Shown here in pieces: positions 50,146 through 64,000 of a DNA stretch of 64,000 nucleotides (positions are counted from its first letter, which is position 1; every line of letters begins with the position of its first letter). Source of the stretch: Crossaster papposus (Eukaryota > Echinodermata > Asteroidea > Velatida > Solasteridae); contig JBAIAA010000738.1 in NCBI GenBank assembly GCA_037893245.1, forward strand, positions 248,001 to 312,000, read 5' to 3'. The notes under the pieces are model-generated. The model made no database searches and was not told where the DNA came from. It saw only the letters and a program-made list of their open reading frames with translations. The translations under genes were made by a program, and so were the position numbers.

Positions 50146-53100
50146 GCCATAGGTTTGTGCACACAATCCCCGCCCACAAATAAGGGCATGAAGGAAAGCA
50201 TGCCCCGGGAAGGGGCTGGGTGTTAGGAGATAGAGGGGGGCCTCCAGGAATGGCAAAATTAGCAATTTGACCCGGGGCATGCTTTGTTAGTATTTTATTT
50301 CGATTTTCTGAAAATTATAACGTTAACACACGCGTTTCAAATTCGCCATAGGTTTGTGCACACAATCCCCGCCCACAAATAAGGGCATGAAGGAAAGCAT
50401 GCCCCGGGAAGGGGCTGGGTGTTAGGAGATAGAGGGGGGCCTCCAGGAATGGCAAAATTAGCAATTTGACCCGGGGCATGCTTTGTTAGTATTTTATTTC
50501 GATTTTCTGAAAATTATAACGTTAACACACGCGTTTCAAATTCGCCATAGGTTTGTGCACACAATCCCCGCCCACAAATAAGGGCATGAAGGAAAGCATG
50601 CCCCGGGAAGGGGCTGGGTGTTAGGAGATAGAGGGGGGCCTCCAGGAATGGCAAAATTAGCAATTTGACCCGGGGCATGCTTTGTTAGTATTTTATTTCG
50701 ATTTTCTGAAAATTATAACGTTAACACACGCGTTTCAAATTCGCCATAGGTTTGTGCACACAATCCCCGCCCACAAATAAGGGCATGAAGGAAAGCATGC
50801 CCCGGGAAGGGGCTGGGTGTTAGGAGATAGAGGGGGGCCTCCAGGAATGGCAAAATTAGCAATTTGACCCGGGGCATGCTTTGTTAGTATTTTATTTCGA
50901 TTTTCTGAAAATTATAACGTTAACACACGCGTTTCAAATTCGCCATAGGTTTGTGCACACAATCCCCGCCCACAAATAAGGGCATGAAGGAAAGCATGCC
51001 CCGGGAAGGGGCTGGGTGTTAGGAGATAGAGGGGGGCCTCCAGGAATGGCAAAATTAGCAATTTGACCCGGGGCATGCTTTGTTAGTATTTTATTTCGAT
51101 TTTCTGAAAATTATAACGTTAACACACGCGTTTCAAATTCGCCATAGGTTTGTGCACACAATCCCCGCCCACAAATAAGGGCATGAAGGAAAGCATGCCC
51201 CGGGAAGGGGCTGGGTGTTAGGAGATAGAGGGGGGCCTCCAGGAATGGCAAAATTAGCAATTTGACCCGGGGCATGCTTTGTTAGTATTTTATTTCGATT
51301 TTCTGAAAATTATAACGTTAACACACGCGTTTCAAATTCGCCATAGGTTTGTGCACACAATCCCCGCCCACAAATAAGGGCATGAAGGAAAGCATGCCCC
51401 GGGAAGGGGCTGGGTGTTAGGAGATAGAGGGGGGCCTCCAGGAATGGCAAAATTAGCAATTTGACCCGGGGCATGCTTTGTTAGTATTTTATTTCGATTT
51501 TCTGAAAATTATAACGTTAACACACGCGTTTCAAATTCGCCATAGGTTTGTGCACACAATCCCCGCCCACAAATAAGGGCATGAAGGAAAGCATGCCCCG
51601 GGAAGGGGCTGGGTGTTAGGAGATAGAGGGGGGCCTCCAGGAATGGCAAAATTAGCAATTTGACCCGGGGCATGCTTTGTTAGTATTTTATTTCGATTTT
51701 CTGAAAATTATAACGTTAACACACGCGTTTCAAATTCGCCATAGGTTTGTGCACACAATCCCCGCCCACAAATAAGGGCATGAAGGAAAGCATGCCCCGG
51801 GAAGGGGCTGGGTGTTAGGAGATAGAGGGGGGCCTCCAGGAATGGCAAAATTAGCAATTTGACCCGGGGCATGCTTTGTTAGTATTTTATTTCGATTTTC
51901 TGAAAATTATAACGTTAACACACGCGTTTCAAATTCGCCATAGGTTTGTGCACACAATCCCCGCCCACAAATAAGGGCATGAAGGAAAGCATGCCCCGGG
52001 AAGGGGCTGGGTGTTAGGAGATAGAGGGGGGCCTCCAGGAATGGCAAAATTAGCAATTTGACCCGGGGCATGCTTTGTTAGTATTTTATTTCGATTTTCT
52101 GAAAATTATAACGTTAACACACGCGTTTCAAATTCGCCATAGGTTTGTGCACACAATCCCCGCCCACAAATAAGGGCATGAAGGAAAGCATGCCCCGGGA
52201 AGGGGCTGGGTGTTAGGAGATAGAGGGGGGCCTCCAGGAATGGCAAAATTAGCAATTTGACCCGGGGCATGCTTTGTTAGTATTTTATTTCGATTTTCTG
52301 AAAATTATAACGTTAACACACGCGTTTCAAATTCGCCATAGGTTTGTGCACACAATCCCCGCCCACAAATAAGGGCATGAAGGAAAGCATGCCCCGGGAA
52401 GGGGCTGGGTGTTAGGAGATAGAGGGGGGCCTCCAGGAATGGCAAAATTAGCAATTTGACCCGGGGCATGCTTTGTTAGTATTTTATTTCGATTTTCTGA
52501 AAATTATAACGTTAACACACGCGTTTCAAATTCGCCATAGGTTTGTGCACACAATCCCCGCCCACAAATAAGGGCATGAAGGAAAGCATGCCCCGGGAAG
52601 GGGCTGGGTGTTAGGAGATAGAGGGGGGCCTCCAGGAATGGCAAAATTAGCAATTTGACCCGGGGCATGCTTTGTTAGTATTTTATTTCGATTTTCTGAA
52701 AATTATAACGTTAACACACGCGTTTCAAATTCGCCATAGGTTTGTGCACACAATCCCCGCCCACAAATAAGGGCATGAAGGAAAGCATGCCCCGGGAAGG
52801 GGCTGGGTGTTAGGAGATAGAGGGGGGCCTCCAGGAATGGCAAAATTAGCAATTTGACCCGGGGCATGCTTTGTTAGTATTTTATTTCGATTTTCTGAAA
52901 ATTATAACGTTAACACACGCGTTTCAAATTCGCCATAGGTTTGTGCACACAATCCCCGCCCACAAATAAGGGCATGAAGGAAAGCATGCCCCGGGAAGGG
53001 GCTGGGTGTTAGGAGATAGAGGGGGGCCTCCAGGAATGGCAAAATTAGCAATTTGACCCGGGGCATGCTTTGTTAGTATTTTATTTCGATTTTCTGAAAA

Positions 53101-56100
53101 TTATAACGTTAACACACGCGTTTCAAATTCGCCATAGGTTTGTGCACACAATCCCCGCCCACAAATAAGGGCATGAAGGAAAGCATGCCCCGGGAAGGGG
53201 CTGGGTGTTAGGAGATAGAGGGGGGCCTCCAGGAATGGCAAAATTAGCAATTTGACCCGGGGCATGCTTTGTTAGTATTTTATTTCGATTTTCTGAAAAT
53301 TATAACGTTAACACACGCGTTTCAAATTCGCCATAGGTTTGTGCACACAATCCCCGCCCACAAATAAGGGCATGAAGGAAAGCATGCCCCGGGAAGGGGC
53401 TGGGTGTTAGGAGATAGAGGGGGGCCTCCAGGAATGGCAAAATTAGCAATTTGACCCGGGGCATGCTTTGTTAGTATTTTATTTCGATTTTCTGAAAATT
53501 ATAACGTTAACACACGCGTTTCAAATTCGCCATAGGTTTGTGCACACAATCCCCGCCCACAAATAAGGGCATGAAGGAAAGCATGCCCCGGGAAGGGGCT
53601 GGGTGTTAGGAGATAGAGGGGGGCCTCCAGGAATGGCAAAATTAGCAATTTGACCCGGGGCATGCTTTGTTAGTATTTTATTTCGATTTTCTGAAAATTA
53701 TAACGTTAACACACGCGTTTCAAATTCGCCATAGGTTTGTGCACACAATCCCCGCCCACAAATAAGGGCATGAAGGAAAGCATGCCCCGGGAAGGGGCTG
53801 GGTGTTAGGAGATAGAGGGGGGCCTCCAGGAATGGCAAAATTAGCAATTTGACCCGGGGCATGCTTTGTTAGTATTTTATTTCGATTTTCTGAAAATTAT
53901 AACGTTAACACACGCGTTTCAAATTCGCCATAGGTTTGTGCACACAATCCCCGCCCACAAATAAGGGCATGAAGGAAAGCATGCCCCGGGAAGGGGCTGG
54001 GTGTTAGGAGATAGAGGGGGGCCTCCAGGAATGGCAAAATTAGCAATTTGACCCGGGGCATGCTTTGTTAGTATTTTATTTCGATTTTCTGAAAATTATA
54101 ACGTTAACACACGCGTTTCAAATTCGCCATAGGTTTGTGCACACAATCCCCGCCCACAAATAAGGGCATGAAGGAAAGCATGCCCCGGGAAGGGGCTGGG
54201 TGTTAGGAGATAGAGGGGGGCCTCCAGGAATGGCAAAATTAGCAATTTGACCCGGGGCATGCTTTGTTAGTATTTTATTTCGATTTTCTGAAAATTATAA
54301 CGTTAACACACGCGTTTCAAATTCGCCATAGGTTTGTGCACACAATCCCCGCCCACAAATAAGGGCATGAAGGAAAGCATGCCCCGGGAAGGGGCTGGGT
54401 GTTAGGAGATAGAGGGGGGCCTCCAGGAATGGCAAAATTAGCAATTTGACCCGGGGCATGCTTTGTTAGTATTTTATTTCGATTTTCTGAAAATTATAAC
54501 GTTAACACACGCGTTTCAAATTCGCCATAGGTTTGTGCACACAATCCCCGCCCACAAATAAGGGCATGAAGGAAAGCATGCCCCGGGAAGGGGCTGGGTG
54601 TTAGGAGATAGAGGGGGGCCTCCAGGAATGGCAAAATTAGCAATTTGACCCGGGGCATGCTTTGTTAGTATTTTATTTCGATTTTCTGAAAATTATAACG
54701 TTAACACACGCGTTTCAAATTCGCCATAGGTTTGTGCACACAATCCCCGCCCACAAATAAGGGCATGAAGGAAAGCATGCCCCGGGAAGGGGCTGGGTGT
54801 TAGGAGATAGAGGGGGGCCTCCAGGAATGGCAAAATTAGCAATTTGACCCGGGGCATGCTTTGTTAGTATTTTATTTCGATTTTCTGAAAATTATAACGT
54901 TAACACACGCGTTTCAAATTCGCCATAGGTTTGTGCACACAATCCCCGCCCACAAATAAGGGCATGAAGGAAAGCATGCCCCGGGAAGGGGCTGGGTGTT
55001 AGGAGATAGAGGGGGGCCTCCAGGAATGGCAAAATTAGCAATTTGACCCGGGGCATGCTTTGTTAGTATTTTATTTCGATTTTCTGAAAATTATAACGTT
55101 AACACACGCGTTTCAAATTCGCCATAGGTTTGTGCACACAATCCCCGCCCACAAATAAGGGCATGAAGGAAAGCATGCCCCGGGAAGGGGCTGGGTGTTA
55201 GGAGATAGAGGGGGGCCTCCAGGAATGGCAAAATTAGCAATTTGACCCGGGGCATGCTTTGTTAGTATTTTATTTCGATTTTCTGAAAATTATAACGTTA
55301 ACACACGCGTTTCAAATTCGCCATAGGTTTGTGCACACAATCCCCGCCCACAAATAAGGGCATGAAGGAAAGCATGCCCCGGGAAGGGGCTGGGTGTTAG
55401 GAGATAGAGGGGGGCCTCCAGGAATGGCAAAATTAGCAATTTGACCCGGGGCATGCTTTGTTAGTATTTTATTTCGATTTTCTGAAAATTATAACGTTAA
55501 CACACGCGTTTCAAATTCGCCATAGGTTTGTGCACACAATCCCCGCCCACAAATAAGGGCATGAAGGAAAGCATGCCCCGGGAAGGGGCTGGGTGTTAGG
55601 AGATAGAGGGGGGCCTCCAGGAATGGCAAAATTAGCAATTTGACCCGGGGCATGCTTTGTTAGTATTTTATTTCGATTTTCTGAAAATTATAACGTTAAC
55701 ACACGCGTTTCAAATTCGCCATAGGTTTGTGCACACAATCCCCGCCCACAAATAAGGGCATGAAGGAAAGCATGCCCCGGGAAGGGGCTGGGTGTTAGGA
55801 GATAGAGGGGGGCCTCCAGGAATGGCAAAATTAGCAATTTGACCCGGGGCATGCTTTGTTAGTATTTTATTTCGATTTTCTGAAAATTATAACGTTAACA
55901 CACGCGTTTCAAATTCGCCATAGGTTTGTGCACACAATCCCCGCCCACAAATAAGGGCATGAAGGAAAGCATGCCCCGGGAAGGGGCTGGGTGTTAGGAG
56001 ATAGAGGGGGGCCTCCAGGAATGGCAAAATTAGCAATTTGACCCGGGGCATGCTTTGTTAGTATTTTATTTCGATTTTCTGAAAATTATAACGTTAACAC

Positions 56101-56290
56101 ACGCGTTTCAAATTCGCCATAGGTTTGTGCACACAATCCCCGCCCACAAATAAGGGCATGAAGGAAAGCATGCCCCGGGAAGGGGCTGGGTGTTAGGAGA
56201 TAGAGGGGGGCCTCCAGGAATGGCAAAATTAGCAATTTGACCCGGGGCATGCTTTGTTAGTATTTTATTTCGATTTTCTGAAAATTATAA

Positions 56291-56302
56291 CGTTAACAAC
56301 GC
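56291..56302 (-). other. Isolated 1-bp deletion
   Basis: TTAACAACGCG replaces TTAACACACGCG; one base is lost at about 56299. Phase before and after (offset -3, then -4) confirms a single-base loss. Confidence 0.9.
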
Positions 56303-59300
56303 GTTTCAAATTCGCCATAGGTTTGTGCACACAATCCCCGCCCACAAATAAGGGCATGAAGGAAAGCATGCCCCGGGAAGGGGCTGGGTGTTAGGAGATA
56401 GAGGGGGGCCTCCAGGAATGGCAAAATTAGCAATTTGACCCGGGGCATGCTTTGTTAGTATTTTATTTCGATTTTCTGAAAATTATAACGTTAACACACG
56501 CGTTTCAAATTCGCCATAGGTTTGTGCACACAATCCCCGCCCACAAATAAGGGCATGAAGGAAAGCATGCCCCGGGAAGGGGCTGGGTGTTAGGAGATAG
56601 AGGGGGGCCTCCAGGAATGGCAAAATTAGCAATTTGACCCGGGGCATGCTTTGTTAGTATTTTATTTCGATTTTCTGAAAATTATAACGTTAACACACGC
56701 GTTTCAAATTCGCCATAGGTTTGTGCACACAATCCCCGCCCACAAATAAGGGCATGAAGGAAAGCATGCCCCGGGAAGGGGCTGGGTGTTAGGAGATAGA
56801 GGGGGGCCTCCAGGAATGGCAAAATTAGCAATTTGACCCGGGGCATGCTTTGTTAGTATTTTATTTCGATTTTCTGAAAATTATAACGTTAACACACGCG
56901 TTTCAAATTCGCCATAGGTTTGTGCACACAATCCCCGCCCACAAATAAGGGCATGAAGGAAAGCATGCCCCGGGAAGGGGCTGGGTGTTAGGAGATAGAG
57001 GGGGGCCTCCAGGAATGGCAAAATTAGCAATTTGACCCGGGGCATGCTTTGTTAGTATTTTATTTCGATTTTCTGAAAATTATAACGTTAACACACGCGT
57101 TTCAAATTCGCCATAGGTTTGTGCACACAATCCCCGCCCACAAATAAGGGCATGAAGGAAAGCATGCCCCGGGAAGGGGCTGGGTGTTAGGAGATAGAGG
57201 GGGGCCTCCAGGAATGGCAAAATTAGCAATTTGACCCGGGGCATGCTTTGTTAGTATTTTATTTCGATTTTCTGAAAATTATAACGTTAACACACGCGTT
57301 TCAAATTCGCCATAGGTTTGTGCACACAATCCCCGCCCACAAATAAGGGCATGAAGGAAAGCATGCCCCGGGAAGGGGCTGGGTGTTAGGAGATAGAGGG
57401 GGGCCTCCAGGAATGGCAAAATTAGCAATTTGACCCGGGGCATGCTTTGTTAGTATTTTATTTCGATTTTCTGAAAATTATAACGTTAACACACGCGTTT
57501 CAAATTCGCCATAGGTTTGTGCACACAATCCCCGCCCACAAATAAGGGCATGAAGGAAAGCATGCCCCGGGAAGGGGCTGGGTGTTAGGAGATAGAGGGG
57601 GGCCTCCAGGAATGGCAAAATTAGCAATTTGACCCGGGGCATGCTTTGTTAGTATTTTATTTCGATTTTCTGAAAATTATAACGTTAACACACGCGTTTC
57701 AAATTCGCCATAGGTTTGTGCACACAATCCCCGCCCACAAATAAGGGCATGAAGGAAAGCATGCCCCGGGAAGGGGCTGGGTGTTAGGAGATAGAGGGGG
57801 GCCTCCAGGAATGGCAAAATTAGCAATTTGACCCGGGGCATGCTTTGTTAGTATTTTATTTCGATTTTCTGAAAATTATAACGTTAACACACGCGTTTCA
57901 AATTCGCCATAGGTTTGTGCACACAATCCCCGCCCACAAATAAGGGCATGAAGGAAAGCATGCCCCGGGAAGGGGCTGGGTGTTAGGAGATAGAGGGGGG
58001 CCTCCAGGAATGGCAAAATTAGCAATTTGACCCGGGGCATGCTTTGTTAGTATTTTATTTCGATTTTCTGAAAATTATAACGTTAACACACGCGTTTCAA
58101 ATTCGCCATAGGTTTGTGCACACAATCCCCGCCCACAAATAAGGGCATGAAGGAAAGCATGCCCCGGGAAGGGGCTGGGTGTTAGGAGATAGAGGGGGGC
58201 CTCCAGGAATGGCAAAATTAGCAATTTGACCCGGGGCATGCTTTGTTAGTATTTTATTTCGATTTTCTGAAAATTATAACGTTAACACACGCGTTTCAAA
58301 TTCGCCATAGGTTTGTGCACACAATCCCCGCCCACAAATAAGGGCATGAAGGAAAGCATGCCCCGGGAAGGGGCTGGGTGTTAGGAGATAGAGGGGGGCC
58401 TCCAGGAATGGCAAAATTAGCAATTTGACCCGGGGCATGCTTTGTTAGTATTTTATTTCGATTTTCTGAAAATTATAACGTTAACACACGCGTTTCAAAT
58501 TCGCCATAGGTTTGTGCACACAATCCCCGCCCACAAATAAGGGCATGAAGGAAAGCATGCCCCGGGAAGGGGCTGGGTGTTAGGAGATAGAGGGGGGCCT
58601 CCAGGAATGGCAAAATTAGCAATTTGACCCGGGGCATGCTTTGTTAGTATTTTATTTCGATTTTCTGAAAATTATAACGTTAACACACGCGTTTCAAATT
58701 CGCCATAGGTTTGTGCACACAATCCCCGCCCACAAATAAGGGCATGAAGGAAAGCATGCCCCGGGAAGGGGCTGGGTGTTAGGAGATAGAGGGGGGCCTC
58801 CAGGAATGGCAAAATTAGCAATTTGACCCGGGGCATGCTTTGTTAGTATTTTATTTCGATTTTCTGAAAATTATAACGTTAACACACGCGTTTCAAATTC
58901 GCCATAGGTTTGTGCACACAATCCCCGCCCACAAATAAGGGCATGAAGGAAAGCATGCCCCGGGAAGGGGCTGGGTGTTAGGAGATAGAGGGGGGCCTCC
59001 AGGAATGGCAAAATTAGCAATTTGACCCGGGGCATGCTTTGTTAGTATTTTATTTCGATTTTCTGAAAATTATAACGTTAACACACGCGTTTCAAATTCG
59101 CCATAGGTTTGTGCACACAATCCCCGCCCACAAATAAGGGCATGAAGGAAAGCATGCCCCGGGAAGGGGCTGGGTGTTAGGAGATAGAGGGGGGCCTCCA
59201 GGAATGGCAAAATTAGCAATTTGACCCGGGGCATGCTTTGTTAGTATTTTATTTCGATTTTCTGAAAATTATAACGTTAACACACGCGTTTCAAATTCGC

Positions 59301-61103
59301 CATAGGTTTGTGCACACAATCCCCGCCCACAAATAAGGGCATGAAGGAAAGCATGCCCCGGGAAGGGGCTGGGTGTTAGGAGATAGAGGGGGGCCTCCAG
59401 GAATGGCAAAATTAGCAATTTGACCCGGGGCATGCTTTGTTAGTATTTTATTTCGATTTTCTGAAAATTATAACGTTAACACACGCGTTTCAAATTCGCC
59501 ATAGGTTTGTGCACACAATCCCCGCCCACAAATAAGGGCATGAAGGAAAGCATGCCCCGGGAAGGGGCTGGGTGTTAGGAGATAGAGGGGGGCCTCCAGG
59601 AATGGCAAAATTAGCAATTTGACCCGGGGCATGCTTTGTTAGTATTTTATTTCGATTTTCTGAAAATTATAACGTTAACACACGCGTTTCAAATTCGCCA
59701 TAGGTTTGTGCACACAATCCCCGCCCACAAATAAGGGCATGAAGGAAAGCATGCCCCGGGAAGGGGCTGGGTGTTAGGAGATAGAGGGGGGCCTCCAGGA
59801 ATGGCAAAATTAGCAATTTGACCCGGGGCATGCTTTGTTAGTATTTTATTTCGATTTTCTGAAAATTATAACGTTAACACACGCGTTTCAAATTCGCCAT
59901 AGGTTTGTGCACACAATCCCCGCCCACAAATAAGGGCATGAAGGAAAGCATGCCCCGGGAAGGGGCTGGGTGTTAGGAGATAGAGGGGGGCCTCCAGGAA
60001 TGGCAAAATTAGCAATTTGACCCGGGGCATGCTTTGTTAGTATTTTATTTCGATTTTCTGAAAATTATAACGTTAACACACGCGTTTCAAATTCGCCATA
60101 GGTTTGTGCACACAATCCCCGCCCACAAATAAGGGCATGAAGGAAAGCATGCCCCGGGAAGGGGCTGGGTGTTAGGAGATAGAGGGGGGCCTCCAGGAAT
60201 GGCAAAATTAGCAATTTGACCCGGGGCATGCTTTGTTAGTATTTTATTTCGATTTTCTGAAAATTATAACGTTAACACACGCGTTTCAAATTCGCCATAG
60301 GTTTGTGCACACAATCCCCGCCCACAAATAAGGGCATGAAGGAAAGCATGCCCCGGGAAGGGGCTGGGTGTTAGGAGATAGAGGGGGGCCTCCAGGAATG
60401 GCAAAATTAGCAATTTGACCCGGGGCATGCTTTGTTAGTATTTTATTTCGATTTTCTGAAAATTATAACGTTAACACACGCGTTTCAAATTCGCCATAGG
60501 TTTGTGCACACAATCCCCGCCCACAAATAAGGGCATGAAGGAAAGCATGCCCCGGGAAGGGGCTGGGTGTTAGGAGATAGAGGGGGGCCTCCAGGAATGG
60601 CAAAATTAGCAATTTGACCCGGGGCATGCTTTGTTAGTATTTTATTTCGATTTTCTGAAAATTATAACGTTAACACACGCGTTTCAAATTCGCCATAGGT
60701 TTGTGCACACAATCCCCGCCCACAAATAAGGGCATGAAGGAAAGCATGCCCCGGGAAGGGGCTGGGTGTTAGGAGATAGAGGGGGGCCTCCAGGAATGGC
60801 AAAATTAGCAATTTGACCCGGGGCATGCTTTGTTAGTATTTTATTTCGATTTTCTGAAAATTATAACGTTAACACACGCGTTTCAAATTCGCCATAGGTT
60901 TGTGCACACAATCCCCGCCCACAAATAAGGGCATGAAGGAAAGCATGCCCCGGGAAGGGGCTGGGTGTTAGGAGATAGAGGGGGGCCTCCAGGAATGGCA
61001 AAATTAGCAATTTGACCCGGGGCATGCTTTGTTAGTATTTTATTTCGATTTTCTGAAAATTATAACGTTAACACACGCGTTTCAAATTCGCCATAGGTTT
61101 GTG

Positions 61104-61654
61104 ACACACAATCCCCGCCCACAAATAAGGGCATGAAGGAAAGCATGCCCCGGGAAGGGGCTGGGTGTTAGGAGATAGAGGGGGGCCTCCAGGAATGGCA
61201 AAATTAGCAATTTGACCCGGGGCATGCTTTGTTAGTATTTTATTTCGATTTTCTGAAAATTATAACGTTAACACACGCGTTTCAAATTCGCCATAGGTTT
61301 GTGCACACAATCCCCGCCCACAAATAAGGGCATGAAGGAAAGCATGCCCCGGGAAGGGGCTGGGTGTTAGGAGATAGAGGGGGGCCTCCAGGAATGGCAA
61401 AATTAGCAATTTGACCCGGGGCATGCTTTGTTAGTATTTTATTTCGATTTTCTGAAAATTATAACGTTAACACACGCGTTTCAAATTCGCCATAGGTTTG
61501 TGCACACATCCCCGCCCACAAATAAGGGCATGAAGGAAAGCATGCCCCGGGAAGGGGCTGGGTGTTAGGAGATAGAGGGGTGCCTCCAGGAATGGCAAAA
61601 TTAGCAATTTGACCCGGGGCATGCTTTGTTAGTATTTTATTTCGATTTTCTGAG
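61104..61654 (-). repeat. Small cluster of variant monomers
   Basis: Four private changes lie in three or four neighbouring copies: an extra A at 61104 (GTGACACACA), a lost A at about 61508 (CACACATCCCC), G>T at 61581 and A>G at 61654. None is shared between copies. The sequence on both sides is clean to the window end. Confidence 0.9.
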
Positions 61655-64000
61655 AATTATAACGTTAACACACGCGTTTCAAATTCGCCATAGGTTTGTG
61701 CACACAATCCCCGCCCACAAATAAGGGCATGAAGGAAAGCATGCCCCGGGAAGGGGCTGGGTGTTAGGAGATAGAGGGGGGCCTCCAGGAATGGCAAAAT
61801 TAGCAATTTGACCCGGGGCATGCTTTGTTAGTATTTTATTTCGATTTTCTGAAAATTATAACGTTAACACACGCGTTTCAAATTCGCCATAGGTTTGTGC
61901 ACACAATCCCCGCCCACAAATAAGGGCATGAAGGAAAGCATGCCCCGGGAAGGGGCTGGGTGTTAGGAGATAGAGGGGGGCCTCCAGGAATGGCAAAATT
62001 AGCAATTTGACCCGGGGCATGCTTTGTTAGTATTTTATTTCGATTTTCTGAAAATTATAACGTTAACACACGCGTTTCAAATTCGCCATAGGTTTGTGCA
62101 CACAATCCCCGCCCACAAATAAGGGCATGAAGGAAAGCATGCCCCGGGAAGGGGCTGGGTGTTAGGAGATAGAGGGGGGCCTCCAGGAATGGCAAAATTA
62201 GCAATTTGACCCGGGGCATGCTTTGTTAGTATTTTATTTCGATTTTCTGAAAATTATAACGTTAACACACGCGTTTCAAATTCGCCATAGGTTTGTGCAC
62301 ACAATCCCCGCCCACAAATAAGGGCATGAAGGAAAGCATGCCCCGGGAAGGGGCTGGGTGTTAGGAGATAGAGGGGGGCCTCCAGGAATGGCAAAATTAG
62401 CAATTTGACCCGGGGCATGCTTTGTTAGTATTTTATTTCGATTTTCTGAAAATTATAACGTTAACACACGCGTTTCAAATTCGCCATAGGTTTGTGCACA
62501 CAATCCCCGCCCACAAATAAGGGCATGAAGGAAAGCATGCCCCGGGAAGGGGCTGGGTGTTAGGAGATAGAGGGGGGCCTCCAGGAATGGCAAAATTAGC
62601 AATTTGACCCGGGGCATGCTTTGTTAGTATTTTATTTCGATTTTCTGAAAATTATAACGTTAACACACGCGTTTCAAATTCGCCATAGGTTTGTGCACAC
62701 AATCCCCGCCCACAAATAAGGGCATGAAGGAAAGCATGCCCCGGGAAGGGGCTGGGTGTTAGGAGATAGAGGGGGGCCTCCAGGAATGGCAAAATTAGCA
62801 ATTTGACCCGGGGCATGCTTTGTTAGTATTTTATTTCGATTTTCTGAAAATTATAACGTTAACACACGCGTTTCAAATTCGCCATAGGTTTGTGCACACA
62901 ATCCCCGCCCACAAATAAGGGCATGAAGGAAAGCATGCCCCGGGAAGGGGCTGGGTGTTAGGAGATAGAGGGGGGCCTCCAGGAATGGCAAAATTAGCAA
63001 TTTGACCCGGGGCATGCTTTGTTAGTATTTTATTTCGATTTTCTGAAAATTATAACGTTAACACACGCGTTTCAAATTCGCCATAGGTTTGTGCACACAA
63101 TCCCCGCCCACAAATAAGGGCATGAAGGAAAGCATGCCCCGGGAAGGGGCTGGGTGTTAGGAGATAGAGGGGGGCCTCCAGGAATGGCAAAATTAGCAAT
63201 TTGACCCGGGGCATGCTTTGTTAGTATTTTATTTCGATTTTCTGAAAATTATAACGTTAACACACGCGTTTCAAATTCGCCATAGGTTTGTGCACACAAT
63301 CCCCGCCCACAAATAAGGGCATGAAGGAAAGCATGCCCCGGGAAGGGGCTGGGTGTTAGGAGATAGAGGGGGGCCTCCAGGAATGGCAAAATTAGCAATT
63401 TGACCCGGGGCATGCTTTGTTAGTATTTTATTTCGATTTTCTGAAAATTATAACGTTAACACACGCGTTTCAAATTCGCCATAGGTTTGTGCACACAATC
63501 CCCGCCCACAAATAAGGGCATGAAGGAAAGCATGCCCCGGGAAGGGGCTGGGTGTTAGGAGATAGAGGGGGGCCTCCAGGAATGGCAAAATTAGCAATTT
63601 GACCCGGGGCATGCTTTGTTAGTATTTTATTTCGATTTTCTGAAAATTATAACGTTAACACACGCGTTTCAAATTCGCCATAGGTTTGTGCACACAATCC
63701 CCGCCCACAAATAAGGGCATGAAGGAAAGCATGCCCCGGGAAGGGGCTGGGTGTTAGGAGATAGAGGGGGGCCTCCAGGAATGGCAAAATTAGCAATTTG
63801 ACCCGGGGCATGCTTTGTTAGTATTTTATTTCGATTTTCTGAAAATTATAACGTTAACACACGCGTTTCAAATTCGCCATAGGTTTGTGCACACAATCCC
63901 CGCCCACAAATAAGGGCATGAAGGAAAGCATGCCCCGGGAAGGGGCTGGGTGTTAGGAGATAGAGGGGGGCCTCCAGGAATGGCAAAATTAGCAATTTGA

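Larger units (their letters stand above)
1..64000. other. No genes: entire window is satellite
   Basis: I looked for unique sequence, tRNA-like or rRNA-like segments, transposon ends, other repeat families and open frames, and found none. Stops occur in every phase of every monomer on both strands (for example TAA at monomer positions 2, 38, 137, 145, 165 and 173 and TGA at 123 on the forward strand), so frames stay short everywhere. Any transcription would give a repetitive non-coding RNA. Confidence 0.95.
27710..64000 (-). repeat. Satellite array, 199-bp monomer, inverted arm
   Basis: The same 199-bp satellite in reverse complement. It starts with a partial monomer (position 69 down to 1, bases 27710-27778), continues with 182 complete monomers whose position 1 lies at 27778 + 199n (last at 63992), and runs off the window end 8 bp into the next copy. 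The distance 36214 equals 182 x 199 minus 4. That agrees with the indels seen: single-base losses at about 31573, 31700, 32100, 56299 and 61508, a 3-bp loss at about 45447, a gain at 61104, and a net +3 in the block 48945-50145. The consensus is identical to that of the forward arm. I saw no second orientation switch. Confidence 0.99.

Noticed and set aside
1-64000. CRISPR array, given regular repeats
   Set aside because: There are no unique spacers between constant repeats: the whole 199-bp unit is constant, which is the pattern of satellite DNA.
1-64000. Protein-coding tandem repeats or long open frames
   Set aside because: 199 is not a multiple of three, and each monomer has stops in all phases on both strands, so frames end within roughly one monomer or a little more.
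1-64000. Long terminal repeats or virus-derived sequence within the array
   Set aside because: No sequence other than the satellite occurs anywhere in the window.

Overview
This window is entirely satellite DNA. One 199-bp monomer (about 47% GC) is repeated head to tail from base 1 to base 64000, and both window edges fall inside the array, so the true array is longer than 64 kb. No protein-coding gene, RNA gene, intact transposon, CRISPR array or other unique sequence was found. A homogeneous tandem array with a nucleosome-sized monomer is typical of constitutive heterochromatin (pericentromeric, centromeric or subtelomeric) in a eukaryote. I do not recognise the monomer and cannot name the organism; an animal or plant is most likely. 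CpG is only mildly depleted in the consensus (8 sites, about 0.75 of expectation from its 53 C and 40 G).

Layout. Bases 1-27709 hold 139 complete monomers plus 47 bp in one orientation. At 27709/27710 the array flips: bases 27710-64000 hold a 69-bp partial monomer, 182 complete monomers and 8 bp of the next, all in the reverse orientation and with the same consensus. The flip is an inverted (fold-back) junction with a 22-bp asymmetric spacer and 2 bp of microhomology. Variant monomers on the two sides do not mirror each other, which argues against a simple fold-back read artefact.

Inside each monomer is a perfect 15-bp inverted repeat (monomer positions 54-68 and 177-191), so arms alternate along the array with 108-bp and 61-bp spacers. 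The monomer has a GC-rich half (positions about 20-70) and an AT-rich half (about 140-206).

Most monomers look identical to the consensus over stretches of 5 to 13 kb. Differences fall mainly in a few clusters: a rearranged pair of monomers at 9156-9553, a C-to-T series at 23611-26397, a mutated block at 31271-32737, an indel-rich block at 48945-50145 and a small cluster at 61104-61654. In three of these clusters a shared variant recurs every second monomer (398 bp), hinting at dimer-step copying or a nascent higher-order repeat. Every indel I list was checked against monomer phase: the summed length changes account for the spacing across the left array (+1) and the right array (-4).
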